The notes beneath the pieces are model-generated. The model searched no databases. It was not told the origin of the DNA and was given only the letters and a program-made list of their open reading frames with translations. Positions 41,820-51,257 of a stretch of 64,000 nt of DNA are shown piece after piece (within the stretch, counting starts at the first letter, position 1; every line of letters begins with the position of its first letter). This DNA comes from Stentor coeruleus (Eukaryota; Ciliophora; Heterotrichea; Heterotrichida; Stentoridae). The stretch covers positions 1-64,000 of the forward strand of contig MPUH01000091.1 in NCBI GenBank assembly GCA_001970955.1. The letters are read 5' to 3'. The position numbers were made by a program, and so were the translations under genes.

Positions 41820-43544
41820 TTAAGAATTTTGCTTTTCTTTTAAGACTATGAATTTCACTCTTAATAAAACCCCTGATATGAAGTTGGGTTTTTTGATAAA
41901 TTTGATGTTATCTTTAAGTCCTACAACTTCTTCAAAAGCTTTTTTTTCTTTTTTTGTTAGTTTTTTTGCCCTAAAAATCAGATCTAAAGCTTGGATGAGA
42001 ATTTTGAATGTCTCGATTGGGTAGAGTTTGTATCTGAATTTTAATAGGATTTTTTCAAAGTGGTATAAGGTGAAGTTTTTAATTTTTTCAGGGAGTTTTT
42101 CGTTGCTTTTGACTTGGAGGACTTCGAACATGAAATTTACGAATTCTTTAGCTTGAGAATAGTTGATGAGAATTTCAATGTTGTGGATTTTCTGTAATTG
42201 TTGATCTGATATAGTTTTTTTATTTGATAATATTTTCAGTTCGTTAGTGATTTCAGAATTTTTAGCTGATTTTGATTTATATTTACTCTCATTCATATCA
42301 CTAATACTTAGATTATCATCTTCATTTTCAATAAACTTATCTTCTGAGTCTTGATTAGCAACTTGTGGGTTTTCTATGCTTATTTCTTCATCAGAGTAAA
42401 GAATTTGAGAAGAATCTCCACTTTCTATTGAAGATATAGTTTCGCGAAATGTTCTATTTATTGGGGTAAGGACTCGAGCACGTAAGATAAAAGATTCTGA
42501 ATCTGAAGAACTCCTAGATTTACTTTGAGGTATATCCCCGAATTCAATTAAATCTTCATCAGAAGGTTTTAATTTTTCTATTTTTTCAGGAGATTTACTT
42601 AAAGTTTTTTCATCAGTCGAATGTCCTTTTAAAGTATCCACACTTATTTCTTTTTTAGACTCAAAATGATCTTTTACATCTTCATTATCCAAAGATTTCA
42701 TCTTAAAAACCACAAAAACATCATTATTAAAAGCTAAAGCCGTAGAGTAACTAACAAAAAAAGCAAGTCCTCCAATATCAAAAGCTGGATAATTATCTCT
42801 AGGGTCATAACTTGAACATTCCACGACATTCCAAACATCAAAATTCCCAGTATTAACAAAAAACTTACAATTCATACTCCCATTTTCACATCTTCCTCCC
42901 CCAACAATTTTATAATTATTAGTAATCAAACATTTAGGATTTGTCAGTTTAATTGGTAAACTTAAAGCTGTTTTTCTTATAATAAAATCCCCTTTTGCTA
43001 AATTTATCCCATAAAAATCAGTGTTATGATCATTTTGTATATAATAACCTCCAATAAGATATAAATAATTATTATGTATACAGCAAGAGAAATCATGGAT
43101 TTTTGTTGAACTATTTGAAGGAAAATCAATATTTAATAGAGACCAAGTATTAGATGATGAGTTAAGAGTGTAAATAGAAGTATTGTGAGAGTTTATAACA
43201 TAAATGGTGCTACCGTTGAATAAAATTTGACCTTGGAAAAGTTTTTGAGGGAATTTTTGTAGGGGTTTAGATGTTTTTTCTTTGAAGTTAAGTTCTGAGC
43301 CTTTTTTTGTCGCTTTGTTGTTGCGTTTTACCCCACCGATTATGTATATCAGTCCTAATGGGGAATAACCTATTATGGAATTTCGGCAAATGTGGAAAGG
43401 ATTGTTGAAGTCTATTTTGGTTCTTTTGGTTGAAGAGATTTCTTGTATTTCTTTTGCTGATCGGTCTACGTAGATGAAATAAGGGAGTTCTATGACATTG
43501 AATTGCCTTTTAGTAAGCTTTTGTTTAGCTGCACAAGCACCCAT
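41820..43544 (-). CDS. Kelch-repeat protein, N-myristoylation signal
   Basis: 574 aa, single exon. MGACAAK at the start fits N-myristoylation with a palmitoylatable Cys. Kelch-like blades: GLIYIIGGVKRNN, STIYVINSHNTSIYTL, NYLYLIGGYYIQNDHNTDFY and YKIVGGGRCENG, together enough for a beta-propeller within residues 50-270. A long acidic Ser-rich linker follows (about 290-440), then a helical tail (about 440-574). A membrane-anchored scaffold is inferred; there is no BTB domain. Confidence 0.8.
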   Translation of the reverse strand: MGACAAKQKLTKRQFNVIELPYFIYVDRSAKEIQEISSTKRTKIDFNNPFHICRNSIIGYSPLGLIYIIGGVKRNNKATKKGSELNFKEKTSKPLQKFPQKLFQGQILFNGSTIYVINSHNTSIYTLNSSSNTWSLLNIDFPSNSSTKIHDFSCCIHNNYLYLIGGYYIQNDHNTDFYGINLAKGDFIIRKTALSLPIKLTNPKCLITNNYKIVGGGRCENGSMNCKFFVNTGNFDVWNVVECSSYDPRDNYPAFDIGGLAFFVSYSTALAFNNDVFVVFKMKSLDNEDVKDHFESKKEISVDTLKGHSTDEKTLSKSPEKIEKLKPSDEDLIEFGDIPQSKSRSSSDSESFILRARVLTPINRTFRETISSIESGDSSQILYSDEEISIENPQVANQDSEDKFIENEDDNLSISDMNESKYKSKSAKNSEITNELKILSNKKTISDQQLQKIHNIEILINYSQAKEFVNFMFEVLQVKSNEKLPEKIKNFTLYHFEKILLKFRYKLYPIETFKILIQALDLIFRAKKLTKKEKKAFEEVVGLKDNIKFIKKPNFISGVLLRVKFIVLKEKQNS

Positions 43545-43861
43545 TTTTTAATTTTATTATTTCATCGTTTTATAGTTGAAGATTTTTCGGTAGGGCTTTA
43601 TTGTTTGAAGAGGTTATTGATGGATAAGATTTTGGAAATATGTGGGTTTTTATTGGAATTTTAACTGTAGAGGAAAGTTGCTAGGAAATTATGGTTTGAT
43701 TGAAGTTTAGGTATAGATGTTATGATATGTTTGGATATATGTGTTTTATAGAGATGTTATATTGATTAAATCAAAAAATAGTCATATAACTTTTTTTATT
43801 ACATTAAATTCTACCTGATTTACACCTTTATCATTTCTTTCCTTATCCCAAATTTTATATA
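43545..43861. other. Divergent intergenic region
   Basis: G/T-rich on the left (upstream of the kelch gene), A/C-rich on the right. No element recognised. Confidence 0.5.
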
Positions 43862-44363
43862 ATGGATTCTAAAAGTAATCTACCTAAACTAATTACAACC
43901 CAACAAAAAAAAATCCTTATCATTACGCCGATATATAACCTTATCACAAATATACTCAAGGTAAAATATCTCCAGTAGAAAATTCAATTGGAAGAGGTTC
44001 TCCTCCTATAGTTTCATAAAATATAAATTATCAAATGGGCCAATACTTAGAGGTTTAGCAAAAGATAAAAATAGTTATAGAAGAGTTTCAAATTTACCTG
44101 GTCCTGGTAGTTATAATCTGTATTTACCTTTAGGTGAAAATGCTCCAAAATATTCACTTAAACCTAGATTACAGATGAAAATAACATCAAAATCTCCTGG
44201 ACCAAGTTGTTATTATCCAAATTTTAAAACAACACAAAATACTAAATTTACGGGAATAAGTTTTGGTATTAAGGCTAATGAACAACAGAAAAAACTTAAA
44301 AGATACCCTATTCCAGGGCCTGGATTTTATAAAATATCAAGTATATTTAGTAAAATCTTATAA
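43862..44363 (+). pseudogene. SHIPPO/STPGR-repeat (ODF3-like) gene, decayed
   Basis: STPGR repeats of SHIPPO/ODF3-type proteins, which sit in or on ciliary microtubules, are clear: NLPGPGSYNLYLP, KSPGPSCYYPNFK and YPIPGPGFYKI. From 44080 the frame is clean to TAA at 44363. Upstream, protein-like text (KISPVENSIGRGSPP; NINYQMG; GLAKDKNSYRRV) is broken by two in-frame TAA codons and at least two one-base slips (an A run near 43907 and CC near 44039). No 15-nt intron repairs them. Because a contig join lies right downstream, sequence error is possible, but two stops argue for real decay. Confidence 0.75.
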
Positions 44364-44446
44364 GAAGTCATAANGATACCCTATTCCAGGGCCTGGATTT
44401 TATAAAATATCAAGTATATTTAGTAAAATCTTATAAGAAGTCATAA
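44302..44446. repeat. Unresolved assembly join with 72-bp duplicated flanks
   Basis: A single N at 44374 is flanked by two perfect 72-bp copies (44302-44373 and 44375-44446), including the end of the SHIPPO-type gene. As at 10966, this is an unmerged contig overlap, so the second copy is probably not real. Confidence 0.85.
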
Positions 44447-44577
44447 TTAAAAGCTGTTCCTCTAATCCAACACCTAATTTCTAAAACTCATAAACAAATT
44501 TCTATAAACTCTCCAAAAAAAAAAAAAACTTACTTTCTTATACAATTCCTATATACCGAATTAATTATCTGAGCCAT

Positions 44578-46536
44578 TTAAGACATAAGCTTAGCAAATG
44601 ATGGCTTATCAACAAAAACTTGAGGGGCAAAGATACTTGGGTACCTCTCTCTAAGCGGTGTGATAATATCAACTCTCTGTACAGCTGGCTGTGAATTACT
44701 CTTACTATTAAGGACAATTCTTGGGCCAGTTGACTGATTAAGTCTTTCAATCAAATAGCAAATCCTATGTACCGGTGTAGGAGTAGGTCTAATATAGTTT
44801 ATCTCAGCAGCAATAAGCGCTAAGGCTTCAACAAACAAATGTTGATCAATAACATTTTTTTCTGTCTGTTCAGGAGCTCTTGGGTGTTCAGACATAACAC
44901 TTTCTTCTTTTTCAGGTCCTTCAGTTTGTGCATAAATTCCAGCTAAAGCATTAAAAAACCTAAGAAGTTTAGCTTTTGATATAATATCAGGGAAAATCTG
45001 AAAGTCTTTACAAAAACGAAGAAATGATGTGAAATTCATAAAACCATGAGTATCTGCGTAGAAAGTATAATAGGAAGTAAACATTTTATGAACAATTCCA
45101 AGAGCTTCAATCATATCTTCATCTTTAAGCATTTCCATTAAAGTATTGACATATTGTGAATTTAAACATCTTTGTGGGGAACTTTCATTGTCAAGTTGGA
45201 GGATACAGTTTTCTATAAGATTCATGTAAGCTTCGTCAAGGTTTAGGCCTGGATAAAGTTTTTCTGCTAAGACTTCTAGGAATTTGAGGAACTGCGAAAA
45301 GTCCATACGGCCAACTTGGTTAGCATTAAGTGATAAATAACTTTTTGGGGCAAAGGCTGATTTCGGTGTTTTTGATGGGTTTGCATGAGTTCCTGTAAGT
45401 TTAGAAAAAATTATATCAACCTCAACTTTAGTAATCGCTGCAGTACCAGATGTAGATTCAACAGTATCTAGTACACCACAATCCTTAAGCATTTTAATAA
45501 GCTTCGAAGACTTAAGCTTAGTCGTGTTCATTGGTTCTCCATATGAGCAATATGTTTGAAATATCCTCTGAAGGTTTTCAATATGTTTCTCAACATCAGC
45601 TGAAGCTCTCCTTATCTCCCTTTGTGGTACTTCATCATCTTCACTAATTTCAGGTACATTCACATTCAGTACTTTTTCAATAACATCTCTTGGTGGAAGT
45701 AAAGAATCTCTTGCAGTTCTAGGTCTGCTAGTATATGAAGTTTTTTTCTCTTGGGATAATTCCATACGTTCTAACAATATAAGGAGCTTTTCTGCAGGGA
45801 GGCTATTTTTCAACTGAGAATCATTATCATAACCAAGTAACGCCGAGTTGTATATTATAAACAAATATTTACTAAAAGTGAAACAAGATCCTAACTCATG
45901 TATTGGACTTGGCAAAAGAACTTGAGCAGGGGGGAAATCCGCACAGTTTATCACAACATCACTCCACAACTTACTTATAACAGATTTATTGACTAAAGAA
46001 GGGCATATATCGAAATCTTTTAACATTATCCCAAGTGCCCTTTGTGATTTACTTGCTTTAACTTCAAATTTCTCACTTCCTTGAACTTCCCATGGGAAAT
46101 AATGGGTGTAAATATTTTTCAATGGCATATAAACGCTTTGAACTATAACCCTGATAACTTCATTAAATTGTAAGCTTTCTGTATGAAAAGTTGGGGTCAA
46201 AGCTTGTTTGCATAAAGGAAGAAGTTTTGTTTCTAATAAATTTATCATAGTTTGCTTTGGGTTTTCTTGGAATCTATCACCATATTTCAGCTGTGCAAGG
46301 CGCGGAAGCATGTTTGTAAATGTTTCGAAACTCATATGGGTTTGATGTCTAGTTTCACTACAGAACATAATATCTGCATCTTTACCTGTGAGATTACGGT
46401 CAAGAAGCTGTGCATCTGTTAATAATTTTTTGAATTTGATTGCTGTCAAAACATTCTGATTAGACTTCCCTGAGATAGAGTAATTGAGGAAAACCTGCTT
46501 TAGTACATCATCCCAGTCTATGGAGTTGTCTATCAT
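44578..46536 (-). CDS. p25-alpha/TPPP-like repeat protein
   Basis: 652 aa, single exon. At least two copies of a p25-alpha-like helical module are visible: an N-terminal one (VFLNYSISG, FKKLLTDAQLLDRNLTGKDA) and one from about residue 315 (IFQTYCSYGEPMNTTKLKS, DCGVLDTV, KVEVDIIFSKL, MDFSQFLKFLEVLAEKLYP). A third, weaker one lies near 490-600 (MFTSYYTFYADTHGFMNFT, FLRFCKDFQIFPD). TPPP proteins bundle microtubules and p25-alpha modules are common in protist ciliary proteins; EF-hand-like folds without calcium ligands are typical. A cytoskeletal role is inferred. Confidence 0.75.
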   Translation of the reverse strand: MIDNSIDWDDVLKQVFLNYSISGKSNQNVLTAIKFKKLLTDAQLLDRNLTGKDADIMFCSETRHQTHMSFETFTNMLPRLAQLKYGDRFQENPKQTMINLLETKLLPLCKQALTPTFHTESLQFNEVIRVIVQSVYMPLKNIYTHYFPWEVQGSEKFEVKASKSQRALGIMLKDFDICPSLVNKSVISKLWSDVVINCADFPPAQVLLPSPIHELGSCFTFSKYLFIIYNSALLGYDNDSQLKNSLPAEKLLILLERMELSQEKKTSYTSRPRTARDSLLPPRDVIEKVLNVNVPEISEDDEVPQREIRRASADVEKHIENLQRIFQTYCSYGEPMNTTKLKSSKLIKMLKDCGVLDTVESTSGTAAITKVEVDIIFSKLTGTHANPSKTPKSAFAPKSYLSLNANQVGRMDFSQFLKFLEVLAEKLYPGLNLDEAYMNLIENCILQLDNESSPQRCLNSQYVNTLMEMLKDEDMIEALGIVHKMFTSYYTFYADTHGFMNFTSFLRFCKDFQIFPDIISKAKLLRFFNALAGIYAQTEGPEKEESVMSEHPRAPEQTEKNVIDQHLFVEALALIAAEINYIRPTPTPVHRICYLIERLNQSTGPRIVLNSKSNSQPAVQRVDIITPLRERYPSIFAPQVFVDKPSFAKLMS

Positions 46537-47388
46537 TTTTTATTATATAATACTTGCTGAAATTAGTTTAAATGTTGTATTTGGTTTAGGGAAAGAATAT
46601 GGCTGGTTATGTTTAGGATTTTTAAATTTATATGAAAATTAGATGGAAAAAATTTGGAAGGTTAGGAAAAGATTTGAAAATAGACTTGATGGGGTTTATG
46701 TTTATGTTTAGGGGTTGATGTTGTTGTTTTTGCAATATTATTTTTTGTGATGATTTAGAAGTTAGTGATGAGGTTTGGAATTTTTATGTAGAGAAATGAT
46801 GATGGGTTTAAGTGGAAAAGGAAATTGATGATTGTTGTGAATTTTTGTTTTTGGGATTTTGGAAAAGAAAGATAGGAAATGTAGAAATGTTGAGATGATA
46901 AAGAAGAAAAAGAGATACTTGTTTAAAAATTATAGTTTGGGACATAACGGAAAATGGGTTTTTCAGATCAATGAACGGAGTGTATTAAGTGATTAAAAAT
47001 AATCTTTACATTTAAAGAAGTTTTTTTGATTAAGCATTGATTTAAAATAAAAACAAAGAGATAATAAGTTGTTATTATATTATAACTGAGGAGTTTATTG
47101 AATATAATATAATAAAAAAATAGCAGGACCATTGAAAGTGGAGGTTAAAATTCCAACCAAAAAATAATTAATTTCAAACTACAAAATCTAATAATCCAAA
47201 TAAAAAAAAATCATCTTTTCACCAACGCAACTTGAAAATACTATAAAAAAATTGCCATAATCAAATTCCTCCACATAAAATCTTCAAAAACCAAACCATT
47301 ACCTCTTAAAAATCCTTTAAAAAAATATCGGAAAAAAAAATCCAATAATTTACCATACTATAAACCATTATCTGGCAAATCCTTCTAA
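46537..47388. other. Intergenic between two minus-strand genes
   Basis: To about 47130 the plus strand is strongly G/T-rich with almost no C; from there to 47388 it is A/C-rich with almost no G. This is one of the clearest skew switches in the window. No gene or RNA recognised. Confidence 0.55.
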
Positions 47389-48714
47389 TTATCTCAAGTC
47401 CGTTGGTAATTTAACATTATCCGCAACGAACATCCTAACAAACTCCGGCAGTTCTAACTGTCCTGATTTATGTATATCATATTCTTCAAAAAGCTGAACA
47501 ATAGACTCTAAAGTTAAACTATCCTGTAGGGCCCTTTTAAATTCGTTAAACGATATATGCCCATCTTTATCCTGATCATATCTAGCAAATAACTTTTTTA
47601 ATTTCATTAACTGATTCTCACTAAGATCTTGTGATTCCTCCCATCCCTGCTTTTTTTTTTCAACAACCTCATCTTTCCAAATCCCATTTTCACTTCTTCT
47701 AGGTGAACAAGAATAATTCGCAGATACAGTTTTATATCTAACCCGTCCTCTTCTTAATATAGTTGAAACAACTTCTTCATAACTAACATCAGTAAGAAGT
47801 TTAAGTTTATATTCTTGTAAAAAAGTATCTTTTATATCTTTAAATTCTATGCTTTCAGCTAAAAATTCATAAACAACTTTAGCTAAGATTTTCCCATTCG
47901 CATCTGAGAATTTGTAATAGAAATTTTTTATTATTTGCATTGTTTCTTCAGCAGTACGAAATGTTAGTTTTTGATAATGGGTTTTTTGAGGTGATGTATT
48001 TGTCCAGACTTTTGATTCATAAGAAGCATTGACCCAGTTGACTTTTTTTTCTAACTCAAAACCTGTAGATTCAAGAAGTGACCTACGGCGTGAAGGGACA
48101 TAAGTTTTAGGCATGGTTTTTGTAAATAATTCTAAGAGGACTTGACTACTTTTCACCCATCTAGTTAATCTAAATAATCAATACTCTTCATATGTTATCA
48201 TTCCATCAGGATTACTATCAGCAAGGTCAAAAGCTTCATGTGCTAAATCTTCAACTACTTTTGTATTAAACCCAGCTTTTTGTGTCATAATACCTATTCC
48301 TCTCATAAAAGAAATGCACATTATGACCATCTCATCTTTTGTTAGAATTTTATTGTTATCAAAGTCAAATACTTCGATAGAAATCCTAATTTTTTCTTCT
48401 AAAGTGCAAGCTGAATATACTATTATTGAAGCAAGTATTTCCATTACGTTAACTTTTTTTAGCTTTGGGTTGCTGTAAAAGTGCTCTATAAGAATTTCAT
48501 GGCCTTTAAGAGGTGAACTGGAAAAAAGTGTTCGAAGACTTGTTACTGGGATATAGAAACCTTCAGAAAAATTGTATTTGGCAATTTTTTTTTGAAGTCT
48601 CATTATTTGAGCAATTGACCCTAAGTGATGTTTACAGTTCGTGAATTTTCCTAAAGGCGCTTGAACGCTCGATAATAAGTAGTTCGAACCAGAAGCCTCT
48701 AATAGATTTCCCAT
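47389..48714 (-). CDS. Four-EF-hand calcium-binding protein, N-myristoylation signal
   Basis: 436 aa in two exons: 48185-48714, a 15-nt intron at 48170-48184 (GTATTGATTATTTAG), 47389-48169. The junction falls inside the second EF-hand (DSNPDGMITYEE-LTRWV). EF loops: DFDNNKILTKDE, DSNPDGMITYEE, DQDKDGHISFNE and DIHKSGQLELPE; the last three keep good ligand positions. MGNLLEASG at the start fits N-myristoylation, as in recoverin and calcineurin-B relatives. A long basic linker (residues about 180-350) separates the pairs. Probably a calcium sensor tethered to a membrane, plausible for a contractile ciliate. Confidence 0.9.
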
Positions 48715-48965
48715 TTTTACTTTGATTATATAAGTTTATGATATCGTGTGTATATCTTTAATGACTTAATTTGCTAATTGGGAAAATAACTCCTGTTTTA
48801 GTATAAAGTTATTATTAAAATAGTTGTTGATATGATGTTTAATCAAACTAAAACTTAAATGAAGTAAATATTTGTAGAAGTCATGGAGGAATGATTATTA
48901 AAAATAAACCTTAAAGAGAAAAATATATGAAAATTTTAAAGCGCTTTATTCTTGGTAAAAAATTT
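48715..48965. other. Upstream flank of the EF-hand gene
   Basis: AT-rich, moderately G/T-rich on the plus strand. No feature. Confidence 0.45.
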
Positions 48966-49190
48966 TGATACTTTATTGGAGAAAATTGAAGAGAGTATTT
49001 CGTTTTTGGATAATCCAATAAAAAATTTTAAGTTAAATTAATCAAAATATACTCATTTTAATATTCTAAAATATTTTTATTGTGAGGATGGTAAATTATA
49101 TATGCACATTTTAGAACTGGAATTAAATTTGTGGATATTGATGATAAATTATTATTTGTTAAGAAAATATAGAGTATTTAATATTTTCTT
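48966..49190 (+). pseudogene. Decayed coding fragment, unknown family
   Basis: Protein-like pieces in different frames: FDTLLEKIEESISFLDNPIK (to about 49040), YCEDGKLYMHILEL and GIKFVDIDDKLLFVKKI (to about 49183). Frame changes and stops separate them, and no standard 15-nt intron fits. No family recognised. Confidence 0.25.
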
Positions 49191-49717
49191 ATATGATAAC
49201 ATACTATATTTTATAGATAATATTAACATTATCTTTTTTAGTGTTTTTATAAGAGTTAAGAGTAATCTAAATATTTTCAAGAAAGCTATAGATAACAAAA
49301 AATAAAATCTAATTAAAATATTTTTATATGTTAAAATCAAATTAAAATTATTGTGAAATTTTTATGTATAAAGTAGTTTTTAGCATTTTCTTTCTTTTAC
49401 AATATAAAAAACTCCAAACTAATATTTAATATAAAATACCGCCAAATACATTATTTATATATATTATTACACAGTCATCTTTAGTTTTTTTATTCATAAA
49501 GCAATTTCCACATGCTTTTTTTGTCTTTTGATTAGATTGATATTTTAGTCTATAGGGCATAAGAATGAAATCAACAAGACAATAAATAAAAATTTCCTTC
49601 TATCAAAATACAACCCAAACTTAAAAAAATTGAAATACCAACATAAAACTACATCCACTAAACTCAAACCTAAAATCCCATTCAATTACAACAAACTCTA
49701 ACTTCTAATATAACATC
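49191..49717. other. Intergenic, very AT-rich
   Basis: AT-rich, turning A/C-rich and G-poor on the plus strand right of about 49580. Opposite-strand open frames near 49102-49340 are composition artefacts. Confidence 0.45.
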
Positions 49718-49880
49718 CTAATCCAAAATCTTAAAATCATCAAAATTTTAAATTTAAAAACCTATCAAAACTAGTTTCCTGCATAACTAAAATCTAATCC
49801 AAAATCTTAAAATCATCAAAATTTTCAATTTAAAAACCTATCAAAACTAGCTTCTTGCATAACTAAAATCTAATCCAAAA
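49718..49880. repeat. Tandem duplication, 76-bp unit, 2.1 copies
   Basis: Two nearly identical 76-bp units (49718-49793 and 49794-49869) followed by the start of a third (49870-49880). The two copies differ at only a few sites. It lies 180 bp upstream of the MOK start in A/C-rich flanking DNA. Confidence 0.9.
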
Positions 49881-50059
49881 CTAAACTATTAAAAAAAAAA
49901 CTTTCAACATACAACAACTAATACATAAAACCTTAAATCACTCAATAAAATCCTTCAAAATCCACAGTAAATCCTCTGAAAAAATGATAATCAAAAGCCA
50001 TATTCTATTTCTAATCTGTCAAATCATTCTAAACCTGTCCATTATAATAACCCAAAACC

Positions 50060-51220
50060 ATGCACAGTAAAAACTAAACAGAATACCGTTTGATATCAAA
50101 AAAAGGTGAAGGGACTTTCAGCGAAGTCCTCAAGGCACAAAGCATCAAAACAGGTAAATTCGTGGCAATAAAATGTATGAAAAACCACTTTAACAATATT
50201 GATCAAGTCAACAATCTCAGAGAAATCCAAGCTTTACGTCGTTTATCTCCTCATCCACATATAGTAAAGCTTATAGAAGTTTTATAGTAATTATAACATA
50301 GTGATGAGCCAACAGGAAGATTAGCATTAGTTTTTGAACTCATGGAATTAAATATGTATGAATGGATTCGAGGACGTAGAACTTATTTACCTGAAGCTAA
50401 AATCAAAAATTATATTTACCAACTATTAAAATCTATTGATCATATGCATACAAATGGGATTTTTCATAGAGATATCAAACCAGAAAATGTTTTGTTGATT
50501 GAAGACAATTTGAAACTTGCTGATTTCGGCTCGTGTAGAGGGATCTATTCAAAACAACCTTATACAGAATATATATCAACAAGATGGTATAGACCTCCTG
50601 AGTGCTTATTGACTGATGGCTTTTATAATTACAAAATGGATATTTGGGGAGTCGGATGCGTATTTTTTGAAGTCTCTGAACTTTTCCCATTATTCCCAGG
50701 GAAAAATGAACTTGACCAGATTAATAAAATACATAATATATTAGGAACACCACCTCAAAAAATACTTGATGAATTTAAAAGCCATGCTTCACATATGGAA
50801 ATTAATTTCCCTCCTAAAGAAGGAACTGGATTAGAAAAACTTATTTTGCATGTTACACCTGAAGCTAGAGACTTGATATGTAAAATGCTTGTTTATAATC
50901 ATGAAGAAAGGATAACAGCAAAAGAAGCTTTAAATCATCCTTATTTCAAAGATTTTGTTGATGAGGCAAGTAGAAGAATTCCAAGCCCTGTTAGCAAATT
51001 ACCACCTGCAGATACTGCAGCTGGAGAGAAGACAAAAGAAGAAAAAACTTCAAATAAAAGATTTTTACCACTTATAGGGAAAAATCCTGGGTCTAAAAAT
51101 CCTAGTTATACAAAAATATCAATGAGTTTAGAAAACAAATCCCCAGCACCGAAAAATTATGTTACAGCCATCAAGCACGTTTCGCCATATGGCCAGAAAA
51201 ATTTTAAGTCTTATTATTAA
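50060..51220 (+). CDS. MOK: MOK-type (RCK family) MAP-kinase-like protein kinase
   Basis: 376 aa in three exons: a 7-nt first exon (50060-50066: ATG CAC A), a 15-nt intron at 50067-50081, 50082-50286, a 15-nt intron at 50287-50301, 50302-51220. The spliced start MHKYRLISKKGEGTFSEV matches MOK (RAGE-1). Motifs: VAIKCMK, NNLREIQALRRLSPHPHI (close to human MOK), IFHRDIKPEN, ADFGSC, TEY activation loop in SKQPYTEYISTRWYRPPE, and YKMDIWGVGCVF. MOK/MAK/ICK kinases act in cilia to control length and transport. The C-terminal 90 residues are basic and disordered. The 7-nt exon is unusually short. Confidence 0.95.
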
Positions 51221-51257
51221 CAACATTAAAAACATAAAAAATATAGATTTAATATTA

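Noticed and set aside
49102-49340. Open frames on both strands
   Set aside because: Extreme AT content explains them; codon content is Ile/Leu/Phe/Asn only.
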